A stretch of DNA of 13,215 nt from Acidimicrobiia bacterium (lineage in GTDB: Bacteria; Actinomycetota; Acidimicrobiia; Spongiisociales; ZC4RG35): assembly GCA_029865445.1 (NCBI GenBank), contig JAOUGY010000079.1, forward strand, positions 1-13,215. The letters run 5' to 3'. Each line of letters begins with the position of its first letter. The first letter of the stretch is position 1. A program made the translations under genes and the position numbers. The notes under the pieces are model-generated. The model saw only the letters and a list, made by a program, of their open reading frames with translations. It had not been told where the DNA came from and did not search any database. Shown here in pieces: positions 1-6,710 of this stretch.

Positions 1-63
1 CAACAAGGACAGACCGATCGCCACCACGGTCTCGATGGTGGCCAGACCCTCCTCGCTGCTCAC
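1..63 (-). CDS. TadE-like pseudopilin, N-terminus only (runs off left edge)
   Basis: Only the first 21 residues are present, read from a GTG start whose bases overlap the TGA stop of the upstream Flp-like gene (GTGA junction). They read VSSEEGLATIETVVAIGLSLL in two parts: a short acidic leader (VSSEEG) followed by LATIET and a hydrophobic stretch. This matches the class III prepilin pattern G|xxxxE, with Gly6 before the cut and Glu11 at +5 of the mature protein, as in TadE/TadF/TadG minor pseudopilins. In tad systems such proteins follow the pilin gene and are processed by the same prepilin peptidase. The overlap and position as last visible gene of the tad operon support this. It could also be a second Flp-like pilin; the downstream length would decide. 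Confidence 0.72.
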   Translation of the reverse strand, partial: MSSEEGLATIETVVAIGLSLL

Positions 64-236
64 ACGCCTATCTGGCCCCGAATCCACGCCACGACGTCCA
101 CACCCAACGCCTGCAGCGCCGCCCAGATCACCACGAGAGCGGCGATCGCCAACGCCGCGTTGCCGAGCAACTCGGCCGTATTCAAGCCCCGCTCGTCCTC
201 GTGAAGGCGGCGAAGCAATGACTGTTTCTCCTCCAT
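60..236 (-). CDS. Flp-type pilin-like small membrane protein
   Basis: This 58-residue protein has the layout of a Flp pilin: a short charged leader, a cleavage motif G|LNTAE (Gly17, Glu22 at +5), then one hydrophobic helix from about residue 23 to 45 and a short tail. The usual Flp motif ends in Glu-Tyr; here it is Glu-Leu, so the Tyr is absent. After cleavage the mature subunit would be 41 residues. I chose ATG at 236 because AAGGAGG lies at 241-247 with a 4-nt spacer. A longer reading to 269 would run into the end of tadC and lacks such a site. It sits 23 nt after tadC, the only non-overlapping junction in the operon, and overlaps the following TadE-like start. Probably the major pilus subunit, though a minor pilin cannot be excluded. 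Confidence 0.75.
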   Translation of the reverse strand: MEEKQSLLRRLHEDERGLNTAELLGNAALAIAALVVIWAALQALGVDVVAWIRGQIGV

Positions 237-259
237 GCTTCCTCCTTGCTCGCGCTCTC

Positions 260-1210
260 TCATTGCCAACCCAAAACCAATCGCGGAAGCGGAGCGGCCA
301 CGAAGATCAGCATCACCGGCGCCAGGATGGCGATGGTGGGAATGAGCATCGCCGCCCTCCGCTTCGTTGCGCTCCGCCTGATCGAAGACCGCCGCGCCTC
401 ACGCACGTCCTCGGACAGCGAGAGCAGACCCTCCGCCAGATCTACTCCCCGGTCCTCGGCGACCGACAACAACGAATAGGTGCGAGCGCAGAACGGTTCG
501 GGAGTGACCGAGGCGATACGTTGGAAAGCCTCCGATGCCCGCATACCGGCTCGGAGGAGACGGAGTGCTTCCCGAAGCTCGGTCACCACTTCACCCCGGC
601 CCCGGGCGCTGAGCGCCGACACCGCCTGGACCACCCCGCCACCGGCCCGGGCACGGACTGCGAGCAACTGATTGATGGTGTAGATCTCGATGCGCATCCG
701 GTTCTGACGGTCCTCGATCGCACGCTCCAACCTGCCGCGTACCCGGGTCCCGCCGACCACTGCGGCCAGCAGCACCAGCAGGACCGCTCGGTTCGTCGAC
801 AAGGAGAGGAGCAGGGACAAGACGATCGAGCCACCGATCCATCCGACGAGTACGGTCAACTGCCGCATGCGATAGGCACCCAGACGATCGCCGTCCGCCA
901 GGTCGGGGAACAACCCCGCCTGCCGGAGCTTCAAGCCGAGTGTCTCGTCCCCACCCTGGTCGATGATCCGGCTAAGGCGGCGGGCCAGGCCCGCAAGCAA
1001 CGGCCCGAACACGCCACGAATCACCGATCCGGCGCCCCCGTCGGCGACCGCACCCACATCGGCACTCCCGCCCAGGGCAGTCCTGGCTCCGATCGAATAG
1101 GGCCGCACTCGCGGACCGAGCCGGCGGGTGGCAGGCAACACCAGCGACACGAATGCGGCCACCGCCACTGCCGAGGCCAGTGCCGCCAGCACAACCATCG
1201 GATCCCTCAC
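260..1210 (-). CDS. tadC: Tad pilus assembly membrane protein TadC
   Basis: A 316-residue inner-membrane protein of the type II secretion system F (T2SSF) family, the second half of the TadB/TadC platform on which the pilus is built. Hydrophobic segments lie near residues 4-26, 118-153 (two helices) and 286-307. A cytoplasmic T2SSF helical domain spans about 175-285, with the family's small-residue-rich AGGGVVQAVSAL stretch near 189-200. The GTG start at 1210 overlaps the tadB stop (GTGA) and is preceded by GGAGGT with a 5-nt spacer, which decides it over the ATG four codons further in. TadB- and TadC-type proteins are told apart here mainly by order: it follows tadB, as in most tad loci. No oddities seen. 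Confidence 0.88.
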   Translation of the reverse strand: MRDPMVVLAALASAVAVAAFVSLVLPATRRLGPRVRPYSIGARTALGGSADVGAVADGGAGSVIRGVFGPLLAGLARRLSRIIDQGGDETLGLKLRQAGLFPDLADGDRLGAYRMRQLTVLVGWIGGSIVLSLLLSLSTNRAVLLVLLAAVVGGTRVRGRLERAIEDRQNRMRIEIYTINQLLAVRARAGGGVVQAVSALSARGRGEVVTELREALRLLRAGMRASEAFQRIASVTPEPFCARTYSLLSVAEDRGVDLAEGLLSLSEDVREARRSSIRRSATKRRAAMLIPTIAILAPVMLIFVAAPLPRLVLGWQ

Positions 1211-2097
1211 AGGTCACCTCCGACCCGGGCCGCCCCGCCCAGCACCCGGGGCTCGTCCGGTTCCGCTCCGAGCCTCGACACGAGCCACATACCGAAACCG
1301 GAAAGCACCCCACAGAACACGACAACCAGCAGTCCTCCACCGCTCGCGTAGAAATCTCGGAACGGACCGGGGCGGGCGGTGATCGCCACGAGCACGAACC
1401 ATGGGAGGATGAACACGGCCCGGGCGTTGATCTTCTGCTCGAGCGACTGGGTCTCGATCTCCTCCAGCGTCCAGACATCCCGGACCGTCGCATCGGCGAG
1501 GTCCCGCAGGATCTCCGGGACGATCGCCCCGCCCCGCTGGTGGGCGAGAATCAGAATCTCGATGACCCGATCGCTGGTGGGGTCTGCGAGTTCCTCTTTC
1601 ACGACCTCCAGGGCCGGCACCATCCCCAACGTCCGGGCCAGATACTGGAAGCGGGCGAAGGCTTCACGGATCGGAGCCGGACCGGTGAGCGCCAGATTCT
1701 CGACCGCCCGCTGCAACGACATCCCGGCGGTCACCGACGCAATCAGATCGCGCAGCCCGTCTGGCCACGACTTCTGGACTTCGGACATCCGGAGGGCACG
1801 GCGACGCGAGTAGAAGGCTCGGGGCAACACGGCCACCAACGCCGCCGCCACCAACGCCACCGCCGCCAGACCGGTCAACAGCAGCATGAAAGCGAATGCC
1901 AGGACCCCAACCCCCAACGATGCCACCCGGAATTGCCGGGGGGTGATGCCCAGGCCGGCCTGGATCAGCCACTGTTGGCGGGGATCGACCTGCGGGTCCG
2001 CCTCGACCACAGTCCGTTCCCGAGGAACCACCCCGAGGATCAAGCCCACTCCCAGGCCGACCGCAACCGCCGACGCGAGCGCCGCCAAGACGATCAT
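1207..2097 (-). CDS. tadB: Tad pilus assembly membrane protein TadB
   Basis: A 296-residue T2SSF-family inner-membrane protein. The N-terminal anchor is residues 1-24; a helix pair lies near 58-92; the cytoplasmic T2SSF domain about 108-225 carries a typical WPDGLRDLIASVTAGMSLQRAV segment; two C-terminal helices lie near 226-242 and 252-275. With TadC it forms the membrane platform coupled to the CpaF ATPase. The ATG at 2097 overlaps the cpaF stop (ATGA), arguing for translational coupling. A reading 33 codons longer exists, but that extension lies inside cpaF, is rich in Arg/Gly/Pro and looks like out-of-frame translation. A purine-rich GGGAAGGG sits about 10 nt upstream, a little far for a classical site, so coupling probably matters more. 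Confidence 0.88.
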   Translation of the reverse strand: MIVLAALASAVAVGLGVGLILGVVPRERTVVEADPQVDPRQQWLIQAGLGITPRQFRVASLGVGVLAFAFMLLLTGLAAVALVAAALVAVLPRAFYSRRRALRMSEVQKSWPDGLRDLIASVTAGMSLQRAVENLALTGPAPIREAFARFQYLARTLGMVPALEVVKEELADPTSDRVIEILILAHQRGGAIVPEILRDLADATVRDVWTLEEIETQSLEQKINARAVFILPWFVLVAITARPGPFRDFYASGGGLLVVVFCGVLSGFGMWLVSRLGAEPDEPRVLGGAARVGGDL

Positions 2098-3371
2098 GGC
2101 AAGGACACCCTTCCCTCGAGGACGGGGGCCACACCCGAGGGCACCACTCGATCCAACTGACGCAACAGGCGGTCGGGTGGCAGCGCGCCGGTCCATCGGA
2201 GTGGCGCCCCCACCCTCTCACGGACGAAGATCGGCTCCGTGGTGAAGTCATCGTGCAACGACGGAACCACGGCGAGGACCTCGCTCACCTGGCGACGGAG
2301 AGAGCCATCCTCGCAACCGGTGGACTCGCGCTCGCAATGCACCACCAGATCGAGCGACGCGGAGAAGACGTTGCGCACCACCGCCTCGGGTACGTTCTCC
2401 CCGGCCATCAATGCGGCGTTCACGAGCGCCGCCAGCGCATCCGCTGCCGAGTTGGCGTGGATCGTGCAACTGAAACCAGTCCCTGCATTCACGGCTCTGG
2501 TCAACTCGAAAGCCTCGGCGCCGCGGACCTCGCCGACGACGATCCGGTCCGGCCGCATCGCGAGCACCACTTTCACCAGATCCCGCAGCGAAACCTCACC
2601 CGATCCGTCGAGCCCGGCCGGCCGAGCCTCGTAGAACGAGCCGTGGACGAGGGGGAAGTGGAGCTCCCGGACCTCCTCACAACACCGGAGGCAATGCGAT
2701 GACGGCGCGGCGTTCAACATCGCCGACAGCAGAGATGTCTTGCCGGCACCCGGCGGCCCCGAGATCACGACGGACGAGTTGGTCTGCATCACCGCCCACA
2801 GGAAACCGGCGGCCGGGCTGTTGAGCGAGTCCAGCTCCACCAGTGAGGCAAGCGTTTCTTTCCGCAGCGCGTACCGCCTGATCGTCGCCGACATCTGGTC
2901 GGCGATCGGCGGGATCACGACGGTCAGCCGCGCCGTGCCGTTGAGAACGCGGCCCTGCACGATCGGGCTGGATGCATCGAGACGCCGATCGGTGGCGGCG
3001 AGGAGACGGTCGATCACCTGCCGGTTCTCCTCGGCTGTGGTGACTTCCTCCATGCCGCGCAATCGACCCGACGAATCGATGTAGGTGACCCTCGACCCCT
3101 CGATGAAGATCTCCTCCACGTCGGTTCGGGCGAGCAGTTCGGTCAGCGGTCCGTAGTCGGCAAGCGATCTCACCACACGCTCGACCATGTCGGTCGGATA
3201 TCTCAGCGCCCTGCTCTCACCCAGGTTGGATCGTCGTTGGTACTCCTCGACCGCCCTCGACACCAGACTCCGCACGACGTCGCGATCGGCGTCGGTATTG
3301 ATGTGCGCCTCCTCGACCAGCTCGAGGGCTCGCCTCCTGATCTCGCCGTAGGCATGAGAGCGATCGGTCAT
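2094..3371 (-). CDS. cpaF: Tad pilus assembly ATPase CpaF/TadA
   Basis: A 425-residue secretion ATPase of the T2SSE/VirB11-like family that powers pilus assembly from the cytoplasmic face of the TadB/TadC platform. Walker A GPPGAGKTS is at about 205-213, Walker B (RIVVGEVRGAE) at about 276-286, and the His box SCTIHANS at about 301-308. An N-terminal helical domain and the linker YGPLTELLARTDVEEI (73-88) are typical of CpaF. The length is normal for the family. The ATG at 3371 overlaps the cpaE stop (ATGA) and has GGGGA 6 nt upstream; the 10-codon longer reading lies inside cpaE. A CxxC-like pair (Cys-Leu-Arg-Cys-Cys near 227-231) sits between Walker A and B where many CpaF proteins have acidic residues; this may be lineage-specific. 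Confidence 0.95.
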   Translation of the reverse strand: MTDRSHAYGEIRRRALELVEEAHINTDADRDVVRSLVSRAVEEYQRRSNLGESRALRYPTDMVERVVRSLADYGPLTELLARTDVEEIFIEGSRVTYIDSSGRLRGMEEVTTAEENRQVIDRLLAATDRRLDASSPIVQGRVLNGTARLTVVIPPIADQMSATIRRYALRKETLASLVELDSLNSPAAGFLWAVMQTNSSVVISGPPGAGKTSLLSAMLNAAPSSHCLRCCEEVRELHFPLVHGSFYEARPAGLDGSGEVSLRDLVKVVLAMRPDRIVVGEVRGAEAFELTRAVNAGTGFSCTIHANSAADALAALVNAALMAGENVPEAVVRNVFSASLDLVVHCERESTGCEDGSLRRQVSEVLAVVPSLHDDFTTEPIFVRERVGAPLRWTGALPPDRLLRQLDRVVPSGVAPVLEGRVSLP

Positions 3372-4537
3372 GCCGGGTCCCCGATGAAGCGGTCTACCCA
3401 CCGGTCGATGGCTTTCTTGAACCGCCCCTTGGCCGCGACCGAACCGTCCCAGATGTATGAACCGAGCCGGGGATCATCGGGGAGAAAGCCGAAGCTCGCC
3501 GGTGCATAGGTACGGGTGATCTCCTGGATCAGCTCTCCGCGCCGGAACTGGTCCGACGGCGCCCGGTTGACCAGAATGTCCGCTCGCGGGGTTTCGCCGG
3601 CCGACGTCGCCGTCGCCAGCCATTCGAGCAGTCGGGCCACTCCAACCGGCGACCCCAACCCAACAGCCACCAGCCGGTCTCCAGAAGAAATGACCGCCCG
3701 GCTGACCCCGTATCGAGGAAGGCTCTCGCCAAAAACTTCACCCTCGATCCGGCTCCCCACGTTGACCACCACATGTACGTGATGGAGCGAGAGCTCTCGG
3801 ATCAGATCGAGCACCTGGCGCGCCCGGACCTCGGCCCAATCCCGGGGTGTGGCAAGACCGGGGAGGGCCACAAAGGACTGCCCGGGAACGCGGTGCAACG
3901 CCCGTTCCAGCGAACCGGAGCGATGGTCGAGGATGTCGATGGCCGTTCGAAGATTCGGATACAGGGGAAGCCCAAGCCGCTGCGCCAGCGATGGAGCCGA
4001 CTCGTCGACCTCGACGAGCACGGTGCTCGCGCGCCGTGACAATCTGGCCGCGAGGGCGATGCCGACCTCGGTAGCACCCACGCCACCACTGGGGCCCCCC
4101 ACCACCACGATGGCCGGGGTGGAAACGGGTTCTGCCTCGGGCTCGTCCGGTACCGGTCCCGGATCTGCAGGAAGCTCGATCGTGGGCCGAGATGCGATGA
4201 CGCGGGCGATGACCTTCAGAAACTCCTCGGGGTCGGCGTCCGATTCGACGACGTCGGCCACTCCACACTCGAGGAGCCGATCTTTGCCATCGGCGAACTC
4301 GACCGGGTCGTAGACACCGAGCACCAGCCGGTTCTGTTGGGTGACGAGATCCACGAGGCGCGGTGTGAGAAACGAACAGATGTCGTCGATGACGAGAACG
4401 TCGTAGACCTCGGCGAGCAGGTCCTCCGGACCCATCGCAGCCACCCTCACCCGCGCCCCTCCGTGGTCTGCCAGGAACCTGCGCAGCCGGTCGGGCCACT
4501 CCCGAGCGGAGAGAGCGATGGCAAGCTCGGCTTCCAT
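3368..4537 (-). CDS. cpaE: CpaE/TadZ-like pilus localisation protein (receiver-like plus MinD/ParA-like domains)
   Basis: A 389-residue protein with two parts. Residues 1 to about 120 resemble a response-regulator receiver fold (acidic pair Asp51-Asp52 after a hydrophobic strand), followed by an acidic/proline linker at 121-140. Residues about 141-385 form a MinD/ParA-type P-loop domain. The P-loop reads GGPSGGVGATE at about 147-157: both lysines of the deviant Walker A are missing, a known trait of the CpaE/TadZ family, which places pili at the pole or membrane rather than working as a standard ATPase. The strand VLVEVDES near 173-180 corresponds to Walker A'. Its position between cpaB and cpaF is typical. 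The start is ATG 4537, which shares one base with the cpaB stop (TGATG); GAGGAAG lies 7 nt upstream. TTG 4540 is an alternative. Confidence 0.88.
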   Translation of the reverse strand: MEAELAIALSAREWPDRLRRFLADHGGARVRVAAMGPEDLLAEVYDVLVIDDICSFLTPRLVDLVTQQNRLVLGVYDPVEFADGKDRLLECGVADVVESDADPEEFLKVIARVIASRPTIELPADPGPVPDEPEAEPVSTPAIVVVGGPSGGVGATEVGIALAARLSRRASTVLVEVDESAPSLAQRLGLPLYPNLRTAIDILDHRSGSLERALHRVPGQSFVALPGLATPRDWAEVRARQVLDLIRELSLHHVHVVVNVGSRIEGEVFGESLPRYGVSRAVISSGDRLVAVGLGSPVGVARLLEWLATATSAGETPRADILVNRAPSDQFRRGELIQEITRTYAPASFGFLPDDPRLGSYIWDGSVAAKGRFKKAIDRWVDRFIGDPA

Positions 4538-5265
4538 CAACCATCTTCCTCGGCGACGGTCGTCTCGGCGGTCTCCGGGCGGGGCAGCGTGAGCCGTTCG
4601 GGGGTCGACGCACCGGTGGCGAGCACCACCTCGATCGAGTCTGCCTGCAGCGCTTCTGCGATGGAGAGGGCGGTGTCGGCGTCCACCGCCACCACCACGA
4701 AGTAGTCGTTCACCGCCACGAGCCCACCGGTCTCCGACTCGGGAACGGCGAGCACCTGAGCGCCGGTAACCACGTAGGTGGCAACACCGTCGGACACCGA
4801 GATGATGTCGACGAGATCCCCCCGACCGATGAGTCCGCCGCCTCCGGCGTGGGATGCGTCGACGGGAACCGTGAAGGCGCGAAGCTCCTCGTCGGCTGCT
4901 TCGTCTGCGAGATCCGCAACCGCTACGAACTCGCCCTGGAGGATCCGGCTGGTGACGATCTTGCCGGCGAGCGCATCGACCGTGTTGTCGGTGACGAGCC
5001 GCGCAACGACGGGGTTCTCGGCATCGATCGAAACGAACTCCACCATCGACGCATCAAAGACGACACCGGGGGTCAGGTCGTCGCCGGCGACGGCGACCAT
5101 GGTGACGGCTTCTTGCGAACGGATGGCGTTCACGTTCAGAACGAACGCCGCCAGGGCTGCGACCACCATCACGATCTGACCCACCGACATTCGCGACCAG
5201 AACGGCCGGCGGGCCGGCCCGGGTACGTCCGAACGGACGGCATCCCCTCGATTGTCTGTCAGCAT
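4537..5265 (-). CDS. cpaB: Flp pilus assembly protein CpaB/RcpC, SAF domain
   Basis: A 242-residue protein with a short cytoplasmic tail, one membrane anchor (about 28-46) and an extracytoplasmic SAF/RcpC region: the SAF-like part spans about 54-125 (AGDDLTPGVVFDASMVEFV and the LAGKIVTSRILQGE stretch), and the CpaB core AFTVPVDASHAGGGGLIGRG lies near 130-149. The tail is rich in Thr/Glu. In diderms CpaB/RcpC works with the secretin CpaC/RcpA; no secretin is visible here, which fits a monoderm tad system where its partner is unclear. It is the first gene of the visible operon. GGGAGGGG lies about 4-5 nt before the ATG. The promoter must lie in the 41-nt gap to the divergent gene or inside that gene's start. 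Confidence 0.88.
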   Translation of the reverse strand: MLTDNRGDAVRSDVPGPARRPFWSRMSVGQIVMVVAALAAFVLNVNAIRSQEAVTMVAVAGDDLTPGVVFDASMVEFVSIDAENPVVARLVTDNTVDALAGKIVTSRILQGEFVAVADLADEAADEELRAFTVPVDASHAGGGGLIGRGDLVDIISVSDGVATYVVTGAQVLAVPESETGGLVAVNDYFVVVAVDADTALSIAEALQADSIEVVLATGASTPERLTLPRPETAETTVAEEDG

Positions 5266-5306
5266 CCGACCCCTCCCCGACCGAGCATGCTATCCATGAG
5301 TTCCAC
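5266..5306. promoter_or_regulatory. 41-nt divergent region between cpaB and the Sm-like gene
   Basis: This very short gap must serve both the tad operon (minus) and the plus-strand gene at 5307. It holds the cpaB ribosome binding site (pyrimidine block 5271-5278 on the plus strand) and an 8-nt palindrome AGCATGCT (5284-5291). On the plus strand TATCCA at 5291-5296 could act as a -10 box, giving a start a few bases before the ATG at 5307, which has no visible ribosome binding site. No confident -35 box is seen for either direction, so this is positional inference. Confidence 0.4.
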
Positions 5307-5864
5307 ATGACGGAAGAGCGAGTTGAACCCGACGACCCCCTCGAGAACCTCGCCCGGGAGCTCCGCCAGACGGTCGGCGCCGAGTTTCGGGCCGAGGCCG
5401 AAGCGGTCGAAACCGAATCCGAGATCGGGCGTCTGCGCCGCCGATCGCTCGCCGACGTCGCCCGTCAGTCGGCCGATCGCGGCGATCTCATTTCCGTCGT
5501 CCTGCGGGATCGCACCGTCACCGGTCACATCGTCGGGGCCGGCAAGGACTACGTGTCGGTCGAGACTCCGAGCGAGTGGATCGACGCTCGGCTGTCCCGA
5601 ATCGCCATCACCATCACCCCCGCCCATCGCGGCGGCCTGGTTCCCAAGGGAGGTTCGATCACCTTCCAGGCTCGACTCGCCGAATTCGAACACACGAGCG
5701 AGGCGGTGGAACTCGTGGCTCCCGACCTCGGTCACGCAGTCTGTGGGCGAATACGCGTCGTGGCCGGCGACCACGTGATCGTCCGCGACATCGACGGGAT
5801 CGACACCGTACTCCCGACCGGCATGGTCGACGTGGTGGTCAGGAGCCGTCCTCGCCAACCGTGA
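5307..5864 (+). CDS. Conserved-looking hypothetical protein with Sm-like beta segment
   Basis: I do not recognise this 185-residue cytoplasmic protein by name. Residues 1-58 are charged and predicted helical (many Glu/Arg, possible coiled coil at 15-50). Residues about 59-102 read like one bent beta-sheet unit of an Sm/LSm-type fold: GDLISVVLRDRTVTGHIVG then DYVSVETPSEWIDARLSRIA. Residues about 145-178 repeat a similar strand pattern (GRIRVVAGDHVIVRDIDG, then VLPTGMVDVVV). No signal peptide, membrane helix or catalytic motif is visible. It is divergent from the tad operon across only 41 nt, so co-regulation is possible but unproven. The ATG lacks an upstream purine box; an ATG 12 nt earlier stops after three codons, so 5307 stands. 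Its 3' end overlaps the HTH gene by 26 nt tail-to-tail. Confidence 0.75.
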   Translation: MTEERVEPDDPLENLARELRQTVGAEFRAEAEAVETESEIGRLRRRSLADVARQSADRGDLISVVLRDRTVTGHIVGAGKDYVSVETPSEWIDARLSRIAITITPAHRGGLVPKGGSITFQARLAEFEHTSEAVELVAPDLGHAVCGRIRVVAGDHVIVRDIDGIDTVLPTGMVDVVVRSRPRQP

Positions 5865-6081
5865 CCTCTTCGTCCTCGATGTCCTCGGCGACGACCGGAT
5901 GCGCACGAACGAAGTCGAACACCTCGTCTCGGAAGAACTTGAAGGTTCTCCCTCCGGGCAGCTTGTATGCGGGGATCCTCCCCTCCCGGGCGTAGCGACG
6001 AACCATCTGGATGTTCATTCCCAGAAGGTCCGCAACCTGAGCGGCGTCCAGAATCGGAGGAAGGTCCTCGAGATCCGACAT
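5839..6081 (-). CDS. Small helix-turn-helix DNA-binding protein (excisionase/BldC-like, MerR-type fold)
   Basis: An 80-residue protein. Residues 10-56 match the HTH_17/excisionase-type winged helix: ILDAAQVADLLGMNIQMVRR (helices 1-2), YAREGRIPAYKLPGGR (wing), then FRDEVFDFVRAH. The tail (64-80) is strongly acidic. The family includes phage excisionases and actinobacterial BldC-like regulators; with no phage genes around, a chromosomal regulator is more likely. ATG 6081 is chosen because AAGGAGG precedes it with a 5-nt spacer; the upstream 44-codon extension is Cys/Trp-rich and out of character. It is divergent from bpa across 101 nt and convergent with the Sm-like gene (26-nt overlap). Possible targets include either neighbour or the tad operon; the sequence does not say which. 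Confidence 0.85.
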   Translation of the reverse strand: MSDLEDLPPILDAAQVADLLGMNIQMVRRYAREGRIPAYKLPGGRTFKFFRDEVFDFVRAHPVVAEDIEDEEVTVGEDGS

Positions 6082-6102
6082 CACAGCCTCCTTGAGTCTC
6101 GT

Positions 6103-6130
6103 TTGATAACGATACCATACGAGCGTCGAA
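6103..6130 (-). promoter_or_regulatory. Possible promoter of the HTH gene
   Basis: On the minus strand TTCGAC (6130-6125, compare TTGACA) is followed after 16 nt by TATCAA (6108-6103, compare TATAAT). It lies just upstream of the AAGGAGG site of the HTH gene. The stretch is AT-rich for this window. Moderate match only; no start site is known. Confidence 0.4.
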
Positions 6131-6170
6131 CATGGATGACAGACGGCAAGGGCAGCGGGGCCGACGACGG

Positions 6171-6182
6171 TAGTCTGGATAC
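6171..6182 (+). promoter_or_regulatory. Putative -10 box for leaderless bpa transcription
   Basis: TAGTCT (6171-6176) fits the TANNNT -10 pattern of actinobacterial promoters, and six bases separate it from the bpa ATG at 6183. That spacing would put the transcription start on or next to the A of the start codon. No purine-rich ribosome binding site is present upstream. No good -35 box is visible, as is usual for such promoters. Confidence 0.5.
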
Positions 6183-6662
6183 ATGAGCGAAGACGCCATT
6201 CGACCGGACGCAATCCAGGCCCCGGACCCCACCACGTCGGAATCGGACGAAGACGAGGGTCCCGCCATCCTGCAGCCCACCAAACTCATCCGTATCGCCT
6301 CCATGACCCGGGCAATGCTCGAAGAGGTGCGTCAGGCGCCACTGGACGAGGCCGGACGTCAACGACTGATGCGCGTCCATGAGCGATCTCTGGACGAGTT
6401 GCGAGAGGTGTTGTCCAAGGACCTCCAGGAGGAGTTCAACGAGATCTTCGAACCGCTCCGCTCCGAAGGAATCCCCTCGGAGTCAGAGCTGCGTGTGGCA
6501 CAAGCCCAGCTCATCGGATGGCTCGAAGGGCTCTTCCACGGGATCCAGGCTTCGCTCTTCAGCCAGCAGATGGCCGCTCAAGCCCAACTCGCCGAGATGC
6601 AGAGGAAGGCCATACCCCCCGGCACCGAACCGGGTAACGAGCCCACGGGCCTCTACTTGTAG
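6183..6662 (+). CDS. bpa: Bacterial proteasome activator Bpa (PafE family)
   Basis: A 159-residue, mostly helical protein that matches the Bpa/PafE (DUF2587) family of Actinobacteria. These form ATP-independent rings that dock on the 20S proteasome and open its gate for unfolded or selected substrates. Family features are seen in order: an acidic N-terminal tail (1-27), LIRIASMTRAMLEEVRQAPLDEAGRQRL (35-62, given here as two adjoining blocks LIRIASMTRAMLEE and VRQAPLDEAGRQRL), AQAQLIGWLEGLFHGIQ (106-122), SQQMAAQAQL (127-136) and a C-terminal docking tail ending in GLYL. In the mycobacterial protein the tail is GQYL; the Tyr that inserts into the proteasome pocket is kept and Gln is replaced by Leu. 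It implies that a 20S proteasome exists elsewhere in the genome. The start lacks a ribosome binding site and is probably leaderless. Confidence 0.93.
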   Translation: MSEDAIRPDAIQAPDPTTSESDEDEGPAILQPTKLIRIASMTRAMLEEVRQAPLDEAGRQRLMRVHERSLDELREVLSKDLQEEFNEIFEPLRSEGIPSESELRVAQAQLIGWLEGLFHGIQASLFSQQMAAQAQLAEMQRKAIPPGTEPGNEPTGLYL

Positions 6663-6684
6663 GCCCGGGGCTGCGCCCCGGGCC
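6662..6684 (+). terminator. GC-rich hairpin at the bpa stop codon
   Basis: A perfect inverted repeat, GGCCCGGGGC (6662-6671) and GCCCCGGGCC (6675-6684) around a TGC loop, begins on the last base of the bpa TAG stop. It is followed by GC-rich sequence, not a T-run, so it is not a classical intrinsic terminator; actinobacteria often use such hairpins. It could equally protect the mRNA 3' end. Confidence 0.55.
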
Positions 6685-6710
6685 GCCGTGCGCCGTGCGC
6701 GGTGCGCTTT

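Noticed and set aside
35..2245. Long plus-strand open frames opposite tadB and tadC
   Set aside because: Their products are rich in Arg, Pro, His and Gln with no family pattern, and they lie antisense to well-supported T2SSF genes; they result from high GC in third codon positions.
3738..4613. 291-codon minus-strand frame overlapping cpaE
   Set aside because: It is a same-strand frame shift of cpaE, with Arg/Pro-rich nonsense composition.
5839..6081. Phage excisionase and prophage remnant
   Set aside because: The HTH fold is of that type, but no integrase, attachment site or phage gene is nearby and the protein is flanked by housekeeping genes.
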